Of a stretch of 64,000 nucleotides of DNA, positions 37,325 through 47,300 are shown piece by piece. Each line of letters begins with the position of its first letter. Within the stretch, counting starts at the first letter, position 1. Both the position numbers and the translations under genes were made by a program. The notes under the pieces are model-generated. The model was not told where the DNA came from. It was given only the letters and a program-made list of their open reading frames with translations, and did not search any database. Source of the DNA: Pseudomonas sp. URMO17WK12:I2 (GTDB lineage Bacteria > Pseudomonadota > Gammaproteobacteria > Pseudomonadales > Pseudomonadaceae); assembly GCF_003253735.1 (NCBI RefSeq), contig NZ_QKYW01000004.1:1-64000 (forward strand), in the 5' to 3' direction.

Positions 37325-38296
37325 ATGTCGCACCACTTCTGCTTTCTGCTGCTGCCCGGCTTTTCGATGATGGGCCTGATGTCGGCCATCGAGCCGCTGC
37401 GGGTTGCCAACCGCTTCCACGCGCCCCACTACCGCTGGCGCCTGCTCAGTGAAAACGGTGAGGCGGTGCCGGCCAGCAACGGCATGTCGCTGAATGTCGA
37501 TGGCGCCCTGGCTGACGATCTGGCCGGCAACAGCCTGTTCGTGGTGGCCGGTTTCGATCCCCTGGCCGGCTTCAGCCCGCAACTGGCGAACCGCCTGCGT
37601 CGTGCAGAGCACGAATGTCAGGTGCTCGGCGCCATCGACACCGGCAGCTTCGTGCTCGCCGAGGCCGGGCTGCTGGACGCCAAGCAGCGCTTTACCCTGC
37701 ACTGGGAGGCGCTGGAGGCCTTTCGTGAACGTTATCCACAGCTGCTGCCGACCCAGGAGCTGTTCGAAATCGACGGCCGGCGCATCACCAGTGCCGGCGG
37801 CACCAGCAGCCTGGACCTGATGCTCGGGCTGATAGGCCGCGACCATGGCGAGGCGTTGTCGATCCAGGTGTCCGAGCAGTTCGTGCTCGGTCGTATTCGC
37901 ACCCGGCTGGACCACCAGCGCATGCAGGTCAGCAGCCGCTATGGCATTCACGACAAGAAGCTGGCCCTGGTGATCGGCGAGATGGAGCGCTGCACCGAGG
38001 AGCCGCGCACGCCAGGGCAACTGGCCGACTCGGTGGGCATCACCACCCGACAGCTGGAACGGCTGTTCCGCCAGCATCTGAACACCACGCCGGTCACCTT
38101 CTACCTCGCCCTGCGCCTGGACAAGGGCCGCCAGCTGCTGCGCCAGAGCGACCTCAGCGTGCTGGAGGTGGCCCTGGCCTGCGGCTTCGACTCGGCCTCC
38201 TACTTCGCCCGTCGCTACCGCACACGCTTTGCGGTCAGCCCGCGGCAGGATCGCCGCGAGGCCGCGTCGGTGTCAGGCCTGGCGCCGCGCGCCTAG
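37325..38296 (+). CDS. cdhR: Carnitine-responsive transcriptional regulator CdhR (GATR/AraC family)
   Basis: A 323-aa GATR regulator. The N-terminal glutamine-amidotransferase-like (DJ-1/PfpI) sensing domain begins FCFLLLPGFSMMGLMSAIEPLRVAN and includes GSFVLAEAGLLD. A C-terminal AraC-type double helix-turn-helix (about 215-310) has TPGQLADSVGITTRQLERLF and CGFDSASYFARRYRTRF. The ATG at 37325 follows GGAG. It is divergent from caiX and by homology and position activates carnitine catabolism. It is convergent with giant gene 2, with only 23 bases between the stops. Confidence 0.93.
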   Translation: MSHHFCFLLLPGFSMMGLMSAIEPLRVANRFHAPHYRWRLLSENGEAVPASNGMSLNVDGALADDLAGNSLFVVAGFDPLAGFSPQLANRLRRAEHECQVLGAIDTGSFVLAEAGLLDAKQRFTLHWEALEAFRERYPQLLPTQELFEIDGRRITSAGGTSSLDLMLGLIGRDHGEALSIQVSEQFVLGRIRTRLDHQRMQVSSRYGIHDKKLALVIGEMERCTEEPRTPGQLADSVGITTRQLERLFRQHLNTTPVTFYLALRLDKGRQLLRQSDLSVLEVALACGFDSASYFARRYRTRFAVSPRQDRREAASVSGLAPRA

Positions 38297-38319
38297 CAGC
38301 CCGACCGGCGCAGTCGACT

Positions 38320-41300
38320 TCAGCTCACCTGCTCAAGCCACTTGTCGACGTCCTTGCGGCTGATCTTGCCGTCTGCCTTGACGTTGTTGGGGTGGAAACG
38401 GATGGTGTCGAGAAACTCGAAGAACTCCTTGTTCTCCATCAGGAAGCGCACCGCATCGATGTCTTCCTCGGAGTTTTCGAAGCGCTCGTCGCCCTTGAGC
38501 AGCTTGTTGAAATCCTTGTCGCTGATGATGTCGTCGCTGCCCTGCCACTGCTCCCAGTTATCGACGATGCGGTCGATCTTGTCCTTGTTGTCGCGGTAGA
38601 AGGCGGCATCGAACTTGTCGTTGTAGGTGACCAGGTCCTGCATGTTGTCGGTGAACCAGTCATCGTCGATCTTGCCGTCCTTCTCGACCTTGTCGGTGAA
38701 TTCCTTGTAGTGCTCGGGTTGCGCTTCCCAGACCGGAATGTCCTCGGGGTACCAGGCATCGAAACGGTCTTCGTACTTACCCTCGTAATAGTTGTACTCG
38801 TAGCTCATGTGCACCAGGTAGTTGAGCTTGTCGCCCCACTCTTTCTCCAGCACCCCGTCGTCTTCCAGCGCACGGAAGTGGTCACGCACCTTCTCGACGG
38901 TCTCCTCGCTCTTTTTCAGGGCGACCACGCCACCGATGATGGCGCCGATGAAACCGAGCACCGCGCCCACACCGCCAGCAGCGGCGGCCACTACCCCGGC
39001 CACCGCCGCCGAGCCCACGCCGATGGCCGCGGCCAGGCCGGCGCCGCCCATCACCAGCCCCGCGGTGCCGCCAACCAGCTGCAGGCTCTTGGCCGCGAAC
39101 TGTTCAGGCGTGCCACCTTCCTTGCGCAGCTTGTCGATGCCCATGCCGCCAAGCACCAGATCCAGCACCCCGCCCACCACGTCGGCCGCGCCGCCGATGG
39201 TCGACAGCGCGCCACCGACCCAGCGCAGCCGATCGGCCTCGGGCACCTTGCTCAACTCCGGGTTCTTGTCGGTGATGCTGAGAAAGCTGCTGCGTGCTGC
39301 GTCGCGCTGCTCCGGCGGCAGCTGTTCGATCAGATCCTCGACTGCCGGCCGCGATTTGCGGGTGGTGTCATCGAACTCCTTCCAGAAACTGTCGGCGGTG
39401 AATTTCTCGCCCATGTCGAGTTGCGGCAGCTCCTTGAGGTTGTCGAGCTTCTGCTGCCGCTCCTTGAGTTCGATGGCGTCGGTTTCCGACACGTCCTTGG
39501 GCTTGAAGTGCTTGTCCCAGACGTTCTCCTTGAGGCTGGTACCAAGGCCCAGGGCGTCGGCGGCGCCCGGTTTGCGGAACAGTTCTTCATAGGCCCCGGT
39601 GACCATGGTGGCCATCGGCGAGATCATGCTGATGGTGGTCACGAAGTTCTTCGCCGCCTCGATGCGCTCGGCCGGCGTATCGCCGAAGTTCAGCCCGCCA
39701 TCGGAAAGTTTGTAGATCCCGGCGACCATCGAGATCAACCCGGCACTGGAACTCAGTACCCCGGTCTTGCCCAGCTTGCCCAGTACCCCGGCAACACCGT
39801 CGCGCTCGGCCAGCGGGACTTTGGCCACCGCTTTTTCGATCTTCTCGGCAGTGATGGCGCCAGCCTTCCCGGAAGGATCCTTGATGCTCTCCCTGGCGCT
39901 GTCCTTGAGCAGCTGGGTCAACGGCTCCCGGGAGTTTTCCGCCGCGGTGACCAGCTTCTGCTCCTCGGCATTGAGCTCGGGCTTGGCCTGGCCCTTTTCC
40001 TTGCCGCCGCCGAAGAAGTAGTTGTAGATATCGGTGCCGCGCTTGGTACCCAGCACCGAGGTCATCATGGTGGTCAGCAGCGTGGAGACCATGTCGGTGG
40101 TGGCCTTGTCGACGTTCTCCTCGCCGACTCCCTCGATGCCATCCTTGTACAGCTCGTTGAGCTGCTCGATAGGAATGCCGAACTTGAACTCGGTGTCGAT
40201 CTGCGCCGCCAGTTCGGAATCAAGAAGGCTGAGTGACTGCATGTCGGCGGCGTAGCGCGCCGCTGCGCCTTCGGGATTGTCCTTCTGCAGCGCTTCGAGC
40301 GCCTCCTTGTACTCGGGGTCGCGCAGGGTGTCGGCCAGCTTGTCCTTGAAGCCCTCCTTGTCCTCGACCTTGTCGATCGCCTCCTTGAGAAAGCGGTCGT
40401 TGTCGGCGGCAATGTCCTCGTCGGTCATCAACGCCAGCAGCTCCTCACCGAGCTTGCCCTCGTCCACCAGCCCGCGCATTTCGGACGGGCTCATTTCCTT
40501 GGGGTCTTTGCCGTAGCTGGTATTGGTGGTGCCGCTGAAAGCGCCGTTGGTAGTGGTGTACGGCAGGAACTGGAAGCCGCCGTTGAGCATCGCCCGCGCT
40601 TCGAGCAGGCGCAGGTACTTGGCTTCCTTGGAGTCGGCGGGCTTGTCCTTGTAGGCCTCCTTGAGGTTGTCGTAGTAGAGCTCGCCGACGGTCTTGGCCT
40701 TGCCGTCCTTCTTCTCGCTGGTTTCGGCGAGCATCAGGTCGGTTTCCTTGGCGGGCGGCAGGTCGCGGTCCTCGAACGCCTTGTCGACGGCGCCCTGCTG
40801 CTTCTCGGCCTGCACGCCGCTGAGGTTGGCGAAGTGCTCGGGCGTGACGCTCTCGATGACGATGAACTTGCCCTTTCGGGGCGTTTCCACGGCGAGCACG
40901 CCAGGCGCCAGGGTATCCACCTTGGTGCCATCGGTGACCACCGGAATGTCGTCCCGGCCGCTCATCACCTTGTAGCCGTCATCCTCGATCTTGCTCTCGA
41001 TCTTGTCGCGGGTCTCGGCCAGCTCCTTGACCTTCTTGTAGGCTTCCGGCGAGACCTCCTTGGATACCGCGTACTTGCTGCCATCTGCGGTGGTGAAGAG
41101 GGCCGTATCGTTGGCGCCATAGGCGCCGTTGTCGTCGACGGTCAACTGGAAACCGTTGCCGGGGTGATACACCGCCGCGCTCATGTCCATGTAGCCGTCT
41201 TCGATGAAGCGCAGATCGCCCAGCTCGGGGATCTGTTCGGCCGAAGTGACTACCTCGAAACCACCAGCCTCCCGCTGGCCAAGCCAGTTCTCGTGCTCCT

Positions 41301-41709
41301 CGGACAGCTCCTTCTCGGTCCAGGCCGGTGGCCCGGCGACGTCACCGGCATCCAGTTTTTCCTTGGCGACCTCGTGCAGCCGTGGGTTCACCCCGGCGTG
41401 CACCAGCACCTGATCGCCATTTTTCATGGTCACCAGCAACAGGTCGTCCCAAAGCATGAGGCGATGGCCACTGGACGACAGCCATTCGGTCTCGACGTTG
41501 GCGATGTCCTTCTCTTCCCACTTGTGATCACTCTCGGCCAACGGCGGTTTGCCATCGAGGTAGGGCCCGCGGTACTCCTTGTAGGCGTCGATGCCTTCCT
41601 GATCGAGCTGACCGCCCCTGCTCTGGGCCTCGCGCAGCTTGTCATTGAAACTGCTATCGCCGGTTTCCCCGGTCAAGCGTTCTGGCGTGCTGGTGTCAAT
41701 GGTGCTCAT
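38320..41709 (-). CDS. Giant NolX/HrpF/HrpK-like T3SS translocator or effector protein 2 (1129 aa)
   Basis: A paralogue of the 1330-aa protein, 1129 aa, starting MSTIDTSTPERLTGETGD, similar to the start of giant protein 3 (MTTIDQGDRLATQPGSG). It has N-terminal modules (DGSKYAVSKEVSPEAYKKV, KGKFIVIESVTPEHFANL). A helical core follows (VGELYYDNLKEAYKDK, LRLLEARAMLNGG), then a Gly/Ala/Val-rich hydrophobic segment (about 830-930). One C-terminal acidic module contains YNDKFDAAFYRDNKDKIDRI and an EF-hand-like loop KADGKISRKDVDKWL just before the end. The longer in-frame reading upstream is rejected because it adds basic, non-conserved residues. It is convergent with cdhR and divergent from the winged-helix regulator. 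Confidence 0.75.
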   Translation of the reverse strand: MSTIDTSTPERLTGETGDSSFNDKLREAQSRGGQLDQEGIDAYKEYRGPYLDGKPPLAESDHKWEEKDIANVETEWLSSSGHRLMLWDDLLLVTMKNGDQVLVHAGVNPRLHEVAKEKLDAGDVAGPPAWTEKELSEEHENWLGQREAGGFEVVTSAEQIPELGDLRFIEDGYMDMSAAVYHPGNGFQLTVDDNGAYGANDTALFTTADGSKYAVSKEVSPEAYKKVKELAETRDKIESKIEDDGYKVMSGRDDIPVVTDGTKVDTLAPGVLAVETPRKGKFIVIESVTPEHFANLSGVQAEKQQGAVDKAFEDRDLPPAKETDLMLAETSEKKDGKAKTVGELYYDNLKEAYKDKPADSKEAKYLRLLEARAMLNGGFQFLPYTTTNGAFSGTTNTSYGKDPKEMSPSEMRGLVDEGKLGEELLALMTDEDIAADNDRFLKEAIDKVEDKEGFKDKLADTLRDPEYKEALEALQKDNPEGAAARYAADMQSLSLLDSELAAQIDTEFKFGIPIEQLNELYKDGIEGVGEENVDKATTDMVSTLLTTMMTSVLGTKRGTDIYNYFFGGGKEKGQAKPELNAEEQKLVTAAENSREPLTQLLKDSARESIKDPSGKAGAITAEKIEKAVAKVPLAERDGVAGVLGKLGKTGVLSSSAGLISMVAGIYKLSDGGLNFGDTPAERIEAAKNFVTTISMISPMATMVTGAYEELFRKPGAADALGLGTSLKENVWDKHFKPKDVSETDAIELKERQQKLDNLKELPQLDMGEKFTADSFWKEFDDTTRKSRPAVEDLIEQLPPEQRDAARSSFLSITDKNPELSKVPEADRLRWVGGALSTIGGAADVVGGVLDLVLGGMGIDKLRKEGGTPEQFAAKSLQLVGGTAGLVMGGAGLAAAIGVGSAAVAGVVAAAAGGVGAVLGFIGAIIGGVVALKKSEETVEKVRDHFRALEDDGVLEKEWGDKLNYLVHMSYEYNYYEGKYEDRFDAWYPEDIPVWEAQPEHYKEFTDKVEKDGKIDDDWFTDNMQDLVTYNDKFDAAFYRDNKDKIDRIVDNWEQWQGSDDIISDKDFNKLLKGDERFENSEEDIDAVRFLMENKEFFEFLDTIRFHPNNVKADGKISRKDVDKWLEQVS

Positions 41710-42406
41710 CGGCTCTGCGCTCCGGCTCGATAAGTGGACAAGGTCGCAAAACGGCACTGCGCTCCTTGTGCGAAATAAGGTGGCTATGGCACTTGTTGAA
41801 CGACGCAGACCAAGGCGCGACGCCTCGCCGGTTGACGGAAACGAGAACGGTGCACGCAAAAAGGCACGGTCTGCTGCCCCCTCATTCAAGCAATCGTCAC
41901 ATTGATGCAACAACCTGATCGCGACGGATTTCGCAGCTTTTCACGGCGACACATGCCCCTTAACAGGACACGAGGGCAGCGCTGAACAGACTGTCAGGAG
42001 CAATGCACATGCAACCGACCACGCTCGACGCCGCCAGTCCGGGTCGGATTCCCGAACAGCTTTCGCCGCGTTATCCGAAGTTCCGAACGCCTCCGGCCAG
42101 GCGAACCTCCGCGGCCATTGACAATCAATCAGTTAGCAAGCGCCGAGAGCAATCCCGGTGCGGCACGTTAATTGCGAAGCACACCCCGCCTCTGATCGAC
42201 ACCGCTTTGCAGTACCGCGGTGATATACAAAAACAAGCACGTTCTGGAGGGATCTTCTTGCCTATTCAAACTGCCGCACCGGCAGGTTACGCCAGCGACC
42301 GCCACGTCGGGCCTCCATGCGAACCGAACCCGAGCATGACCTGGTGCGCCTGTGCGCAACCGTCACCAGTGCGTACAACAACCATAATCCTCGAGGGACT
42401 ATAGGC
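41710..42406. other. Divergent intergenic region between giant gene 2 and the regulator
   Basis: About 700 bp. It contains the direct repeat at 41929-41948 and an AT-richer patch near 42170-42245. A 133-codon open frame with a good ribosome site begins at 42003, but its product is of low complexity with no recognisable domain, so I do not call it. Promoters of both flanking genes must lie here. Confidence 0.5.
41929..41948 (+). promoter_or_regulatory. 10-bp direct repeat, second copy of the shared candidate operator
   Basis: TTTCGCAGCT followed directly by TTTCACGGCG. It is related to the repeats at 29465 (TTTCACAGCA, TTTCACGCCA) and at 63899 on the minus strand (TTTAACAACC, TTTAACAACA). It lies 220 bases from giant gene 2 and about 460 from the regulator gene, so its target is uncertain. 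Confidence 0.45.
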
Positions 42407-44140
42407 ATGTATTCGACCACTCTCGGCACTACCACCACGCCGACCGAGACGCCTTACGACCATGCACCATTCAGCAGTGAAGGCGCCGTGCGGTTCGGCG
42501 CCTTCATTCTCTACCCACGCCAACACCTGTTGCTCAAGCACGGTGAGCCGGTCAGCCTGGGCAGCCGGGCGCTGGACCTGCTCATCGCCATGGCGGCGAG
42601 GCCGGGAGAGCTGCTGGAGAAATCCGAACTGATCGCCTGCGCCTGGCCGAAGGTCATCGTCGAGGAGTGCAACCTGCGTGCGCAGATCGTCGCTCTGCGC
42701 CGGGTGCTCAGCGAAGACGAAACCGGCTTCGAATACATCGTTACCGTGCCGGGCCGGGGTTATCGCTTCGTGGCGCATACCGAGCCCTACGCTGCCGGCA
42801 GCGAGCCCGCGGTGACCGAGCGCCTGCAGTCGCTGCCCAGCCTGATCACCCGGCCACTGGGCCGTGATACGGTGCTGCAACGCCTGGCCGAACAGCTGCA
42901 GCACACGCGCCTGGTGTCCCTGGTGGGCCCCGGCGGCATCGGCAAGAGCACCGTCGCCCTGGCGCTAGGCAACCAGTTAGCTGGCGACATGCCCCATGGC
43001 ACCTGCTTCGTCGACCTCAGTGAAATCGACGATGACAGCCGCATCCCCCATGCCCTGGCCGAGGCCCTGGGCCTTGCAGCCAGCAGCGATCCACTGCGTG
43101 AAGTGGTGCAGCACCTGCAGCAACGACGCCAGTTATTGATTCTGGACAACTGCGAGCAGGCGCTCGACGGCACGGCGCTGGTGGTGGAAACCCTGCTCAA
43201 GTGGACTCCCGACTGCGCCATCCTGACCACCAGCCGCGAGCCGCTGCGCACCGCGGGCGAGCAGATCGAGCGCCTGCTGCCCCTGCAGCTGCCCGCCGCT
43301 TGCGAGCACCCCAACGCCGAGCAGGCGCTGGGGTACCCGGCCATCGAGCTGTTCGTGGAACGGGTGCAGGCCAGCGACACAGCGTTTACCCTCAACGACG
43401 GCAACGTGGCCGACGTGATCAACATTTGCCGCAAGCTCGACGGTATTCCCCTGGATATCGAAATCGCCGCCACTCGGGTCAGCGCCTTTGGCCTGGGCCC
43501 ACTGGCCGAACTGCTGGACGGCGAGTTCCGCCTGCAGATGGAGGGCCGCCGTACCGCCCCGCCTCGTCACCGCTCGCTGCGCGCAACCCTGGACTGGTCC
43601 TACCAGACCCTGGCGCCCGCCGAGCAGGCGATGCTGCGCATGGTGGCGATATTCAACGGCACCTTCACCCTGAACGCCGTGCGCGCGCTGGTCGAAGGCG
43701 ACCCGGTGCTGTCGGGTGACCCGCTGCCGCTGATCGAAAGCCTGGTGGACAAGTCCCTGTTGATCGCTCATCGCGACGACACCCTCAAGTACTACCAGAT
43801 GCCCAAGAGCGAGCGCCTCTATGCCCTGGAAAAGCTCGATCAGACCGGCAGCACCCAACGCCTCGTCGCCCGCCACGCGGCCTATGCACTGGCCGTGGTG
43901 AAGAAGGCGGCCAGCCAGCTCGACGCCGTGGTGCCGGAAGCCTGGAAGAACCTCTACGGCGCGGAGAGCGACACCATTCGCTCGGCACTGACCTGGGCCT
44001 GTTCCACCGATGGCAATCAGTCGCTGGGTCTGGAGCTGACGTTGGCAGCCCTCGGCCTCGGCCCCTACCGTGATCGCTCATCGCGCCCGCGGGTGGAACA
44101 GCCGGCAGCCCAGGAGCCATTGCGCCACCAGGCTCGCTGA
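42407..44140 (+). CDS. Winged-helix regulator fused to an NB-ARC/AAA-like ATPase
   Basis: A 577-aa cytoplasmic regulator. Residues about 25-120 form an OmpR/PhoB-type winged helix without a receiver domain (LGSRALDLLIAMAARPGELL; TVPGRGYRFVAHTEP). A P-loop ATPase follows with Walker A GPGGIGKST (about residue 174), Walker B LLILDNCEQ (about 243), a sensor TTSREPLR, and a helical arm (TLDWSYQTLAPAEQAMLRM). Related proteins usually continue with C-terminal TPR repeats to 900 residues or more. This one stops in an atypical Arg/Pro-rich tail, so a truncation or frameshift is possible. Lying between two giant secreted-protein genes, it is the best candidate for control of the locus. Confidence 0.8.
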   Translation: MYSTTLGTTTTPTETPYDHAPFSSEGAVRFGAFILYPRQHLLLKHGEPVSLGSRALDLLIAMAARPGELLEKSELIACAWPKVIVEECNLRAQIVALRRVLSEDETGFEYIVTVPGRGYRFVAHTEPYAAGSEPAVTERLQSLPSLITRPLGRDTVLQRLAEQLQHTRLVSLVGPGGIGKSTVALALGNQLAGDMPHGTCFVDLSEIDDDSRIPHALAEALGLAASSDPLREVVQHLQQRRQLLILDNCEQALDGTALVVETLLKWTPDCAILTTSREPLRTAGEQIERLLPLQLPAACEHPNAEQALGYPAIELFVERVQASDTAFTLNDGNVADVINICRKLDGIPLDIEIAATRVSAFGLGPLAELLDGEFRLQMEGRRTAPPRHRSLRATLDWSYQTLAPAEQAMLRMVAIFNGTFTLNAVRALVEGDPVLSGDPLPLIESLVDKSLLIAHRDDTLKYYQMPKSERLYALEKLDQTGSTQRLVARHAAYALAVVKKAASQLDAVVPEAWKNLYGAESDTIRSALTWACSTDGNQSLGLELTLAALGLGPYRDRSSRPRVEQPAAQEPLRHQAR

Positions 44141-44375
44141 GCACAGAAGATCAGGGCATCGTGGCCGGAAGGCGGCCGCCACGACAGATCCTGACAGCGT
44201 CCAGCTGTCCGTAACGCACAGGCGGCTCGTGGTCACTGATCCAGCGCTTTACAGGTGCGAATTGTGGTGAAAATCCACTGTGCATAAGCGGAGCGCTGCA
44301 GCGTTTGTCATAACCTCTGCAAAACCACCTTCCTGTGCGTTTTGCATGACGCGTTCACGGCAAGCGGAGTAAACG

Positions 44376-47300
44376 ATGACCACCATTGACCAGGGCGACC
44401 GCCTCGCAACGCAGCCGGGTAGCGGCGCCTCCTTCGACCAGGTACTGAAGCACTCCCGTCTACTGTCCAGCAAACCTGCCGATGCTTACCGCCAGGCCAA
44501 GCCGGAGCAAGCGCCGCCGCGCCTCGAGGAGTACGAACGCATCGAGGCGCCCGGGCAGGTGGCGGCCGATACCGTGCGCTATGTCACCCGCGACGGCGAG
44601 CAGGTCATCGTCTATCGCTCCAGTACACCGGCGCTCTACCAGCGGGTGGTAGAGGATCACCACACCCTCGCCGCCCAGGCCGACGGCTATACCCTGGCGG
44701 TCGACAACAAAGATACCCTTTCCTATTACGAGCACATCACCAGTATCGACACCCGCAATGCCGAGAGCGGCGTCATCACCTACCAGTTCGGCGCCAACCA
44801 GTGGGTCATCACCCAGAGCCATACCCCCGATACCTTCAAGCGCCTGCTGCACATGGAGAAGGTGCTTGCCTACAAGAACGATGGTTACGCCCTGCTCGGC
44901 GCCCAGCAGACACTGCCCATGAGCAGCTCGGCCTACCGGAGCATCGAAACCCTGGACGACGGCCTGACACGTGTCGAGACCCGCGACGGTCAGCGTTACA
45001 TCATCTCTGCACAGCTCAACCCCCAGGCCCACCAGCAACTGCAGTACCTGAGCGAGGTACGCGGCCAGCTCGACGCGGGTGGGCAGCAGGGCTATCAGGT
45101 CGTGGAATCGCTGCCAGCCGACTATGACATCGACAAGCTGAAGGTCGAGCGCATCGACAAGCAAACCGGGCTTATCCATTTCCGCTACGACGGGCAGGGC
45201 TACATGCTCGCGCCCGGCGACGCCAGCGAGACGGAAATGCAGCTGCCCGAGGGGCTGCGTATCGGCCTGGCCGGCGCCAACGACCGGTCGCCCAGCCTGG
45301 AGCTGCGCGGCTCGCGGCTCTACGATCTGCTCGCGGCATTGCAACAGACCGAAGGCACCGTCGCCCATGACGCCCTGGTCAATGCCATCAAGAACGGTGA
45401 CAGCCTGGCCAGCGACGCCAACGAGCCCGCCGCGCTGGCCGAGATCGACAACGTGCATGCCTTCAGCGAGGGCGGCGTGCAGGTCATCACCCTCAAGGAC
45501 GGCAGGAAGGTGGTGGCCATCGAAGCCCTGGCGCCGAATGCGTTCAAGGCCTATGCCCAGTCGGCCGAGGTGCTCGCCGGCATCGCCCGGGCCGAGGGCG
45601 ATGGTTACCGCCTGGCAGGTGCTGACCACTACCTGCCGTCCACCGAAGATATCGCCAGCATGGGTGGCGTTGGCGAGTATGGCCCTGGCCTGATTGCCTT
45701 CACCTATCGCAAACCCGGCGGTGAGGAAGAAAAACTGATCGTCAGCGAAGCGATCAACCCGGAGTTGTTCGCTCAGGTGTCAGGGCATCGTGACGAGGTC
45801 ACCCTGCAGATCAACGACCTCGACGCGCCGCGCAGGGAGCATGGCCTGCCGCCGCTCGAGGAGGTCAGCATCAACGAGCTGCCGACCAGCGAAACCAATG
45901 AGGACGGGCAAACCCTGAACGTGCAGGAACTGGCCCTGCAACGCATGATCGAGGCCTATCGCGAGGGCGTAAAGGACGGCAGCATCGCCGCCGACGACCC
46001 GCGCGCCCGCTTCCTGCGCGCCCTGGAAGCCAAGAGCATGGCCGAGAACGGCATGTCGATCATTCCCGAACACGGCCGCGGCTACAAGGCCGATGCCAGC
46101 GACCCCATCGACGTCACCAGCCGCGATGTGCGCGAAGAAATATTCGATGTCCAGGCCATCGACGAAACCCTTGCCGAACTGACCAGCAACGAGACGGTGG
46201 CGGCCGACCTCGCGCGCTTCGACAAGGAAGCCAGGGACAAGGTGGTCGGCGGGCCGGAGAAAATCGCCGAAGTCGAGGAAAGACTGAAAAGCAGCGCCAA
46301 CTCCGAGGCGTTCCGTACCTACATCAAGGCATTGGAAGCCGCTGGCAAGAGCGAACTGGCGCAGCTGGAAATCCAGCAGACCTACCTCAACCTGGCGCAG
46401 ATCGACCCGCAGGCGGCCGAGCAGTTTCTCGGCGACCTGAGTCGCGACACCATGATCATGGACCTCGATGCGATCATGGCCGACCCCAGCCAGATCAGCG
46501 AGGACAACAGCTCGCTGGCGGCGATCGACACCACCAACTACTGGCTGCGGGCGGCCCGGGCCATCCCCGATATTCCCTCGCACCTGATCAGCAGCTGGGA
46601 AACGACCATCCAGAAGTTCGCACTGAACAAGAACGATGCGGCGGCGTTCAGCAAGATCTACGCAGAACTGGGTGATACCTATATGCGTAACGGTGTGGTC
46701 ACCGATACCGATATCCAGCGCGCGTTCAACGCCGAGAACAATGCCTTCCGCTCGCTATCCTCGACCGAGCGGGACAACCTGACCAAGATGTTCACCACCA
46801 TGAAGGACACCGGCACCCTCGGTTCGGTGTCCGGCATCTTCGGCCTGGCCCGTGGCATCTACCAGCTGCACGGCAATCCGGGCAACCTGGCCAGCACCCC
46901 GGAAGGAAGGCTGGCCATCGCCGCTGACTTCATCACCTTCGCCAGCTTTTCCAACAGCTTCCTCACCCTCGGTTCGAAGACCTACGACACCATCCTTAAC
47001 ACCAAGGTGTACGAGCATCTGGGGCTCAGCAAAAGCATTCCGGAAATGTGGGGCAAGCTGCCACCGGTGGCGCCACCCGGTGTCAACGTGGATGCCAACC
47101 TGGCCAAGCACCTGGCCGGTCAGGGCTTTATCAGCGACATACCATCCGTCTACGTTCACGACGAGAGAGGCGGCGTCACTCAGGTGATTGCCGGCCCCGA
47201 CTATGGGACGGACAACCCGAACAAGGTGCCCAACGTCGCCAACCGCGACCACTACGCCAACTTCGATGCCGCTGCCTTCAAACGCGGTTATCTGGACGGT

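Noticed and set aside
42003..42404. 133-codon open frame with AGGAG before its ATG, upstream of the regulator
   Set aside because: Despite the good ribosome site, the product is Pro/Arg/Ser/Thr-rich without a domain or predicted fold, and its end runs up to the regulator start. Conservation in relatives would be needed before calling it.
44070..44270. 66-codon frame overlapping the 3' end of the regulator, as a possible frameshifted continuation
   Set aside because: The shifted frame does not resemble the TPR tail expected for such regulators, so a simple single-base frameshift does not restore the family C-terminus.
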